A model generated the notes under the pieces. The model was not told where the DNA came from. It did not search any database and worked only from the letters and a program-made list of their open reading frames with translations. 6,553 bases of DNA from assembly GCA_018268695.1 (NCBI GenBank), contig JAFDWD010000789.1, forward strand, positions 1 through 6,553. The letters run 5' to 3'. This DNA is from Actinomycetota bacterium. GTDB taxonomy: Bacteria > Actinomycetota > Thermoleophilia > Solirubrobacterales > 70-9. The position numbers and the translations under genes are program-made. Below, piece after piece: positions 1 through 4,346 of the stretch (its first letter is position 1; each line of letters starts with the position of its first letter).

Positions 1-719
1 AACTGCCGGGCCAAGACGGCCGTGGCCATTCCGGGTATTACCTGAGACGGGTCTCTTTTCGACGAGGGCTCCAAAGTGACCTCCAGATTTGCCTCATCCG
101 CCGCCTCCTTTAACCGGCTGGGATTCACCCCGGGTACGAAGCCATAGATCATTTGATTTGGATCGCCTAGCAACAGCAAGCGCCCCTGCCCACCCAGCTT
201 TCTAAGAAGTTCCCACTGGGTCTGGGCAGAGTCCTGAAACTCATCGCAGATGATCAGACTCCAGCGCGCAGACGCGAGCCTCAAAAGTTGCGGTGACTCG
301 AGCAGCTTCAAAGCCCCGGGTACGAGCGCGTCGTAGGAGAGGCGGCCGTCATCGCTGCCGAGCAATTTGGCCCGCGCCATTGACTCGATCTTCAGGCGCT
401 CTGATCCGTAGCCACCGTACCTTCCGAATGCCTTAATCAGCCGAAATCCCAGCGAATGGAAGGTCTGGATCTCGACTCTGTCTCTCACGTCGACCAAGGC
501 CGATGCCGACCTCTTAGAGATCTGGTTGACGGCAGCTCGCGAGAAGGTGACGAAGAGGACCCGCTCGCCCGCTCGACTCTCATCACCAAGCAGGTGCGTC
601 CGCGCAGCCCAAAGTGCGACCGTAGTCTTCCCGGTGCCAGCGCCTCCCTTGACCAAGGTGACGGGTTCGGTTGACTCGACAGCTTCCCTCTGACGGGGCG
701 TCAGATCGTCATATTTCAT
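1..719 (-). CDS. gajB: GajB-like UvrD/Rep-type superfamily 1 helicase, N-terminal part (cut by window edge)
   Basis: The first 239 residues of an SF1A DNA helicase can be read from an ATG at 719-717; the frame stays open to the window edge, so the C-terminal half is missing. Visible motifs in order: TPRQREAV, a Q-motif-like segment at residues 7-14; Walker A GGAGTGKTT at 25-33 (Lys31); motif Ia FVTFSRAAV near 57-64; motif Ib QTFHSLGF near 85-92; Walker B/motif II CDEFQDSAQTQW at 158-169 (Asp159, Glu160); motif III LLLLGDPNQMIYGF at 181-194; and a motif IV-like SSKRDPSQVI near 219-228. All ATPase motifs seen are intact. The start codon overlaps the stop of the preceding nuclease gene (ATGA), which implies translational coupling. 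In Gabija, GajB is a helicase partner that assembles with GajA and is thought to sense DNA ends or ssDNA made during phage replication. That role is inferred here from gene order and domains. Another UvrD-type helicase paired with a class 2 OLD nuclease would describe the same thing. Confidence 0.82.
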   Translation of the reverse strand, partial: MKYDDLTPRQREAVESTEPVTLVKGGAGTGKTTVALWAARTHLLGDESRAGERVLFVTFSRAAVNQISKRSASALVDVRDRVEIQTFHSLGFRLIKAFGRYGGYGSERLKIESMARAKLLGSDDGRLSYDALVPGALKLLESPQLLRLASARWSLIICDEFQDSAQTQWELLRKLGGQGRLLLLGDPNQMIYGFVPGVNPSRLKEAADEANLEVTLEPSSKRDPSQVIPGMATAVLARQ

Positions 720-2443
720 AGCTGCACGCATCCCGAGCTCTCCGAATCGACCGCCTCCTTCGCTGCGTCGAGAATGCGCACGCCGAGACCTGGATTGGGA
801 CCTCGCAGAGCATCGACGAACTCGGCGTGGGCCCCTCCGCGAGACTTCAGGGCTTTCCTGGCAGCTTTGGTCAGTGCCGAGCCAGACAGCTGGTCGAAAT
901 CGGTTGGGAGATGCACGTCCAAACGCTTGAGCGCTTTGCGTATCTCCTCGTCTTCGAGCCCGTCGAGCAGTGCGAGCTCGATTGCTTTGCCGTCCGGCAA
1001 CCGTATGACCACATCAGCACTCTCGAGGTTGGCCTCAACTATCTCCGCATCGTCCGGATCGCCGTCCAAAAGCGCCAGCGTGAAAAAACCCAGCTGACGA
1101 GCAGCAGCACAAATTCGCGGCAATGCCGACGAGCCTCCTGACGAGTCAACCGCGCCAGCGTCGACGACGCCTATCCTTGAACCCGCGAGGAGAGCGACGC
1201 CTTCCTTTCGCAGGCGGCGCTCGGCGAGCGCCTGTAGACCAGCACGGTCATGAGGGCCCTCTACTACCACGACCCCTCTTGCGGTGGCGAGTGGAAGCAG
1301 CTGAAGTGCCAAGTGCCGGGCCGCCATCCTCTCGGCCTTCGTTTTGGGTCGCTTCCCCTTGTATAGGTGCCGTGCAGCGTCTGCATCAGCTACGAGACGA
1401 GCCAACTCCGCCGGTTTAAAGACACCAGCAACCTCCGGCCTCCTGGTCGTGATCCATGCCTGGCGCACTCGTCGCCGCAAGAGCGAAGCGAGATGCGTCG
1501 AGGTCGGGCCATCCAACCCCTCGCCGAAATCGTCATGGAAAACAATGCCGCCTGGCTCTCGACCCCTCGCGAGCAATTCAGACCCAGTTAGAGCAGCGTC
1601 GACGGTTGACCCGTGGCGCGAAAGCGGCAGGGTTGGCGCGTCGGACCCAAGCGAGAGAGTTGGCTCCAATCCGCGCAGGAGGGCCCCGAGAGCGACGCCC
1701 GCCGGGACGAAACTGAGTTCGTCCGACAGATTCTCTGCCGACACACCTACCGTCGATGAGACCGGCGAGACGATCCGCCTCAAAGCTTCGAGAAGTTGCT
1801 CGCTCTCTACGAGATCGCCACCTAATGCTTCGGCCTTCTCCGCAAACAGCTCGAGCTTTTCCGCAAAGTCTTCTACCGTCTCGTTGTCGAGAATCCGGCG
1901 CAGATTGCTTTCATTTGCGAGGGAGAGCGGGGAGCCTGCTGACCGACTGAAGAACACTGGCAGCGCCTCCAGATCTCTGCGACGAACTCGCTCGAACAAA
2001 TCATTCTCCGGGTCTGCCGACTTAGGGAAATCGACCCACTGTTCAGCGCTCTCCTCTTCGGCATTCCAGCGCAGGCGGTAGCAAACCCTCACAACTGGTT
2101 GAAGCCCCTCAAGCTGGTCCGGCTCGTCCAGCTCTTCTACGAGCTCGTTCTCGTCGTCGTCCCAAAACTCAAGCTGGTCGTAAAACCGCTGCGTAAGGTC
2201 CTCGTCAAGGTCTCCCAGCACAACTTCAACCTCGGCGCGTAAGCCCCGATCACGTCCGAACAGGTCAAGGTCGTGGCCAACGGTACCCCTACTTCCATTG
2301 GGGGAGAGAGCCCTATACAGGGCATCGATGATCGTGGAGCGACCCGCCCGCGGTTCGCCGACGAGAAGCACGTGTTCGTCCGGCAGGAACTCCAGCTTCT
2401 CGAGCCCGCGGAAGTTGCGGATGGACAAAAAGTTGATGCGCAA
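716..2443 (-). CDS. gajA: GajA-like OLD-family protein (class 2): degenerate ATPase domain plus TOPRIM nuclease
   Basis: This 575-residue protein has the class 2 OLD layout: an N-terminal ABC/SMC-like ATPase domain and a C-terminal TOPRIM nuclease domain. B. cereus GajA is of similar length. The N-terminus MRINFLSIRNFRGLEKL is the usual OLD/RecF beginning. The P-loop at residues 29-37 reads GEPRAGRST, with Arg35 where Lys is expected. The Walker B region reads IVFHDDFGEGLD (from residue 300) and the switch region reads TTRRPEV (from 332), where OLD proteins usually have TTHSP. In the TOPRIM domain, VVVVEGPHD (391-399) supplies Glu395 and LLDGDPDD (458-465) supplies Asp460 and Asp462, so the metal-binding residues are present. 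The frame has no ATG near the start. TTG at 2443-2441 was chosen because AAAGGGGGAG lies just upstream and it gives the family N-terminus; a second TTG at 2482-2480 would add 13 residues, and a TAG stop lies two codons before it. The stop overlaps the helicase start by four bases. In Gabija, GajA nicks or cuts DNA and is held in check by nucleotides. That activity is inferred here, not shown. Confidence 0.8.
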   Translation of the reverse strand: MRINFLSIRNFRGLEKLEFLPDEHVLLVGEPRAGRSTIIDALYRALSPNGSRGTVGHDLDLFGRDRGLRAEVEVVLGDLDEDLTQRFYDQLEFWDDDENELVEELDEPDQLEGLQPVVRVCYRLRWNAEEESAEQWVDFPKSADPENDLFERVRRRDLEALPVFFSRSAGSPLSLANESNLRRILDNETVEDFAEKLELFAEKAEALGGDLVESEQLLEALRRIVSPVSSTVGVSAENLSDELSFVPAGVALGALLRGLEPTLSLGSDAPTLPLSRHGSTVDAALTGSELLARGREPGGIVFHDDFGEGLDGPTSTHLASLLRRRVRQAWITTRRPEVAGVFKPAELARLVADADAARHLYKGKRPKTKAERMAARHLALQLLPLATARGVVVVEGPHDRAGLQALAERRLRKEGVALLAGSRIGVVDAGAVDSSGGSSALPRICAAARQLGFFTLALLDGDPDDAEIVEANLESADVVIRLPDGKAIELALLDGLEDEEIRKALKRLDVHLPTDFDQLSGSALTKAARKALKSRGGAHAEFVDALRGPNPGLGVRILDAAKEAVDSESSGCVQL

Positions 2444-2456
2444 TTCTCCCCCTTTC
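2441..2456 (-). promoter_or_regulatory. Shine-Dalgarno and TTG start that define the GajA-like N-terminus
   Basis: On the minus strand AAAGGGGGAG is followed two bases later by TTG. The purine run is long enough to place a usable ribosome site 5-7 bases before the TTG. Translation from here gives MRINFLSIRNFRG, the standard OLD-family beginning. The more distal TTG at 2482-2480 has no comparable purine run before it. Confidence 0.55.
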
Positions 2457-2488
2457 CAGTGTGGGTGATCCCGATTCCACAAACGCTA

Positions 2489-2507
2489 CCGTTCGCACTG
2501 GGAACGG
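2489..2507. other. Small hairpin upstream of the GajA-like gene
   Basis: CCGTTC (2489-2494) and GAACGG (2502-2507) form a perfect 6-bp inverted repeat with a 7-nt loop. It lies in the 158-bp gap between the toxin stop and the nuclease start, about 46 bases upstream of the chosen TTG. No T-run follows on the minus strand, so it does not look like a complete intrinsic terminator; an operator or a leader hairpin is possible. A second, 5-bp repeat (AGTCG/CGACT, read on the minus strand) lies further upstream in the same gap. I see no convincing -35/-10 pair in this gap, so the Gabija-like genes may depend on read-through from the toxin-antitoxin promoter. Confidence 0.3.
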
Positions 2508-2601
2508 AAGTCACCCGCGCAGGGATGGCACTCGATCCTTCAGTCGGAATTGCGACTAGAAGCGCCGACAGATCACGAAACACCTGACGGCAGGACCTGG
2601 C

Positions 2602-3114
2602 TCACGAGCTTGACAGAGGATCCTGGGTCAGGATTGACCGATCCGGCATCGCCGCCTTACGAAGGTCGAAGGGATCCAGGCTCGCGCGCCGCGCGAGCGC
2701 CTCGAGGAAGACATCAGGATGTTGGCCCTGCGGCGTGCGTCCGTGCAGTTTCCAGACCTGAGGCTTAGATGGAGTGGTTCTACTGGCGATGTTCTCGATG
2801 TGGGCGAGCAGTAGCCCGGTCGAACGGATCGGATCGTGGCCCGCCGCCACCGGTGCCACCAGAGTCAGGCAGGTGAAGCCGAGGACAGCCAGCTCGCGAT
2901 CCTGCTCCAACATGCTGGTGTCGTTGGTCACCATGCCGTCCCAATCCCGCTCATGGTGGTGAAGGGCGAGGAGCAACTCCCAATCGTCGAAGTCGGGGAG
3001 CCTTGCGTCGATGTCGCCAATGGGGACTAGCTCGACATTTCGGAGGTAAGGCCGTGCCTGATCGACAATCGGTGCCGGATAGTTGTGGTCGAGCGCGAAC
3101 AGGGCCACCGGCAA
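2602..3114 (-). CDS. PIN-like (DUF5615-type) toxin of a toxin-antitoxin pair
   Basis: This protein is about 170 residues from a TTG start; GTG at 3108-3106 would give one two residues shorter. The open frame extends further upstream, but that part lies inside the antitoxin gene and reads as non-protein sequence, so a start just after the antitoxin stop was chosen. The first 110 residues have the DUF5615/Mut7-C-like PIN pattern: FALDHNYP (residues 6-13, Asp9), an acidic DFDDWELLLAL (41-51), then GMVTNDTSML (60-69, Asp65). Members of this fold are usually VapC-like ribonucleases, and DUF5615 proteins are commonly encoded next to DUF433 antitoxins, as here. Residues from about 115 to 170 (KPQVWKLHGRTPQ onward) are a basic C-terminal extension beyond the usual length of about 110-120 residues. 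The gene follows the antitoxin after a 10-base gap and is probably co-transcribed with it. RNase activity is inferred from family and context only. The exact start is uncertain. Confidence 0.68.
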   Translation of the reverse strand: MPVALFALDHNYPAPIVDQARPYLRNVELVPIGDIDARLPDFDDWELLLALHHHERDWDGMVTNDTSMLEQDRELAVLGFTCLTLVAPVAAGHDPIRSTGLLLAHIENIASRTTPSKPQVWKLHGRTPQGQHPDVFLEALARRASLDPFDLRKAAMPDRSILTQDPLSSS

Positions 3115-3124
3115 AGTCTCAGTT

Positions 3125-3796
3125 CTACGCAGCGACGGCGAGAGGCTCGAGGTTGCGGGCCAACTGGACCTCAAGATCGAGTGCTTGTTCGATCGCCTCT
3201 CGATCAAAGTTCGGATAGAGGCTGAAGATCTTCTCTTTGGCGATCCCGCGGCTGGCGATGGCCGCCAATGCCTCGGTCTCAAGTCGGGTCCTCATGAGGT
3301 GAGGGGCTCCCGCCAACTTGCTGGCGATGATCCGAAGTCGCGATCGCGGTTCCACCAGATTCGGGCCCCTGATGCCGACCTCCGACTCGAATGGCTCAAT
3401 CAAGTCGAGGTCCTCGAGTGGGAGTTGTCCGCCGACCGGCGCGCTGGCCCCCGCGGGTCCAACCCACACCTCGCCGGCACGGTTCACCCGGACCATGAAT
3501 CCGCGGTCCTCCTCCCACAGACCAAGGTCGATCCGGTCGAGCTCCGCAAGGGCTTCCCGGATGACGGACATCGAGGTCGACGGAATCTCGTAGCCATCGG
3601 AGGTCGGCTTCGGGTGGCGCAGCCAATACATGGCGCGCAGGCCCATCAGGTCCGTGTAGGACCAGAGCTTGACCTTCGTGGACGAGACGCTCGGAACCAG
3701 CCACTCCTTGCGCGCCCAGTGATGGACGGTCGACTTTGGTACACCGGACAGCGCCGCTGCTCGGTCAGCCGTATATGCCCCTCGGCGATCGGTCAT
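3125..3796 (-). CDS. MerR-type HTH/DUF433 antitoxin and autoregulator
   Basis: The protein has 223 residues and starts at ATG 3796-3794. Residues 7-60 resemble a MerR-family winged HTH: AYTADRAAALSGVPKSTVHH, then WSYTDLMGLRAMYWLR. The C-terminal part, about 155-212, matches the DUF433 pattern (GxPHxxxTRLxxxALxxxxxxGxxxEKIxxLYPxFxxxxIxxAL). DUF433 is a VapB-like antitoxin domain. The middle (95-150) is a linker holding a short beta-rich segment (MVRVNRAGEVWVGPAG) I do not recognise. The PIN-like toxin gene follows after 10 bases on the same strand, the usual antitoxin-first order. By family, the HTH would repress its own promoter and DUF433 would bind the toxin. The ribosome site is weak: a G-run about 14 bases before the ATG. 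G+C is visibly lower than in the genes right of the tRNA, consistent with acquisition as part of an island. Confidence 0.75.
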   Translation of the reverse strand: MTDRRGAYTADRAAALSGVPKSTVHHWARKEWLVPSVSSTKVKLWSYTDLMGLRAMYWLRHPKPTSDGYEIPSTSMSVIREALAELDRIDLGLWEEDRGFMVRVNRAGEVWVGPAGASAPVGGQLPLEDLDLIEPFESEVGIRGPNLVEPRSRLRIIASKLAGAPHLMRTRLETEALAAIASRGIAKEKIFSLYPNFDREAIEQALDLEVQLARNLEPLAVAA

Positions 3797-3830
3797 CAGT
3801 CAAGTATCGCCCCCGCCGACGATGCTCGCC

Positions 3831-3873
3831 AAATATAGGCCAGATGGAAGTCCGCTTCCGCCCGTTGCCGGGC
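3831..3873 (-). promoter_or_regulatory. Candidate promoter and operator of the antitoxin-toxin operon
   Basis: On the minus strand TATATT (3837-3832) is a plausible -10 element about 35 bases before the antitoxin ATG; no good -35 hexamer is seen. Just upstream are two abutting perfect inverted repeats: GGAAG-TCCG-CTTCC (3846-3859) and GCCCG-TTGC-CGGGC (3860-3873), given in plus-strand sense. Their position over the expected -35 region fits an operator for an HTH antitoxin. They could instead act as RNA hairpins; neither is followed by a T-run. Regulation is inferred. Confidence 0.35.
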
Positions 3874-3902
3874 TAATCAGAAATGAAAAATCACCCATCT
3901 CA

Positions 3903-3922
3903 AAGGGACCGTGAAGGGACCG
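3903..3922. repeat. Two 9-bp direct repeats with 11-bp period
   Basis: AAGGGACCG occurs at 3903-3911 and again at 3914-3922, separated by two bases. The spacing is about one helical turn, so a protein could contact both copies from one face. They lie between the antitoxin promoter region and the tRNA in sequence with no recognisable gene. No further copy was seen nearby, so this may be chance. Confidence 0.35.
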
Positions 3923-3989
3923 AAAGCTCTGAATCAGGGTCGGTTCGTGCGTGTAGACGTCGCCTGACCTCTGATGACCCAAGCGGCAG

Positions 3990-4013
3990 ACCGACGCTAT
4001 TCCGTCCGTCGGT
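3990..4013. other. 7-bp inverted repeat downstream of the tRNA
   Basis: ACCGACG (3990-3996) pairs with CGTCGGT (4007-4013) across a 10-nt loop. In the tRNA's transcription direction it lies about 37 bases after the mature 3' end. It has no following T-run, so it is at best a weak terminator or processing signal. Apart from this, the repeats at 3903-3922 and the antitoxin control region, the 253 bases between the antitoxin and the tRNA hold nothing I can identify. Confidence 0.25.
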
Positions 4014-4049
4014 GCATCCGACTTTTGGCTCTGCGCCTGATATCCAGCA

Positions 4050-4145
4050 TGCGCCCGACCAGATTCGAACTGGCGACCTTCGGCTTGAAAGACCGACGCT
4101 CTTTGGGCCCCCGGAGGGACCCGTTGACCACTGAGCTACGGGCGC
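4050..4145 (-). tRNA. tRNA-Glu (anticodon UUC) with an enlarged D-loop
   Basis: Read on the minus strand, the cloverleaf is complete. Acceptor stem GCGCCCG/CGGGCGC (4145-4139 with 4057-4051) with discriminator A at 4050. D-stem GCTC/GAGC (4136-4133 with 4101-4098). Anticodon stem TCGGT/GCCGA (4096-4092 with 4084-4080) with loop CTTTCAA, giving anticodon TTC at 4089-4087, which reads GAA/GAG. Variable loop AGGTC. T-stem GCCAG/CTGGT closing TTCGAAT. No 3' CCA is encoded. The oddity is the D-loop: 31 nt (4132-4102) instead of about 8-11, holding a 7-bp hairpin. This makes the gene 96 nt long, against about 73 without CCA. All other arms have standard length, which argues for a real tRNA with an insertion rather than a decayed one. 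It is transcribed toward the defence island and is divergent from the ABC-F gene. Confidence 0.82.
4105..4122 (-). other. Hairpin inserted in the tRNA-Glu D-loop
   Basis: On the minus strand GGGTCCC (4122-4116) pairs with GGGGCCC (4111-4105), six Watson-Crick pairs and one G-U, around a TCCG tetraloop. The conserved GG of a normal D-loop (in AGTGG) is still present on the 5' side, and AAA precedes the 3' D-stem strand. Removing the insert would leave an ordinary D-arm. It could be an expansion that persists in the mature tRNA or one removed by processing; the sequence does not decide. Confidence 0.7.
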
Positions 4146-4156
4146 TTGGTTTCGGA

Positions 4157-4162
4157 ACGATA
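4157..4162 (-). promoter_or_regulatory. Candidate -10 element of the tRNA-Glu promoter
   Basis: TATCGT on the minus strand ends 11 bases before the mature tRNA 5' end and matches TATAAT at four of six positions. Transcription would begin a few bases upstream of the tRNA. No good -35 hexamer is seen at 16-18 bases. Confidence 0.3.
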
Positions 4163-4184
4163 GCTGCGCAGCGAGTTCTGAGCG

Positions 4185-4214
4185 TTGCGGGGTCGGGGGA
4201 CGGGTTGCTACGGT
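4185..4214 (+). promoter_or_regulatory. Weak candidate promoter for the ABC-F gene
   Basis: TTGCGG (4185-4190) and TACGGT (4209-4214) are separated by 18 bases. Each keeps only the most conserved positions of the -35 and -10 hexamers. Start of transcription here would give a leader of about 125 nt containing the hairpins described for this gap. It is the best pair I can see in the 201-bp gap, but weak. Confidence 0.28.
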
Positions 4215-4221
4215 GGGGGTC

Positions 4222-4295
4222 GGCCCGGTCGTTGGGCCTTTGCATGCGCGCCACGAGCTGACAGCCGCCACTTTGGGATCCGGAGGTTCCGGATC
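4222..4295 (+). promoter_or_regulatory. Structured leader of the ABC-F gene (two hairpins and a five-codon ORF)
   Basis: Three elements lie in order before the ABC-F start. First, GGCCC/GGGCC (4222-4226 with 4234-4238) with a 7-nt loop, followed by TTT. Second, a minimal ORF ATG-CGC-GCC-ACG-AGC-TGA (4244-4261, peptide MRATS) without a clear ribosome site. Third, a perfect 8-bp inverted repeat GATCCGGA-GGT-TCCGGATC (4277-4295). A short T-run (TTGTTTTT) lies about 23 bases after the last hairpin. Several antibiotic-resistance ABC-F genes are controlled by ribosome-mediated attenuation in such leaders. Whether this one is regulated that way is speculation; the inverted repeats themselves are certain. 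Confidence 0.35.
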
Positions 4296-4346
4296 TTCGC
4301 GGCTCTCCGTGCTCGCTTGTTTTTGGCTCTGGAAGGGAGCAAACGC

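Noticed and set aside
1344..2081. A 245-codon open frame on the plus strand inside the GajA-like gene
   Set aside because: It is antisense to a gene with recognisable ATPase and TOPRIM motifs, and its Ser/Arg-rich translation has no motif or ribosome site.
3083..3838. A 251-codon open frame on the plus strand opposite the antitoxin
   Set aside because: It is the antisense shadow of the HTH/DUF433 gene; nothing in its translation resembles a known fold.
3800..3982. A 60-codon open frame on the minus strand between antitoxin and tRNA, as an intact gene
   Set aside because: There is no ribosome site or recognisable complete domain, and it overlaps the hairpins and -10 element of the antitoxin. 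It is kept only as a possible recombinase remnant in the findings.
3988..4100. An 11-nt direct repeat AGACCGACGCT at 3988-3998 and 4090-4100, the second within the tRNA
   Set aside because: Considered as an att duplication. It covers the anticodon-arm region rather than the tRNA 3' end, and a repeat of this length is expected by chance in a window of this size.
4185..4346. A 54-residue N-terminal extension of the ABC-F protein
   Set aside because: The extension is low-complexity, starts at TTG with no ribosome site, and covers the hairpins. ATG 4347 has a good Shine-Dalgarno and gives the normal ABC-F start.
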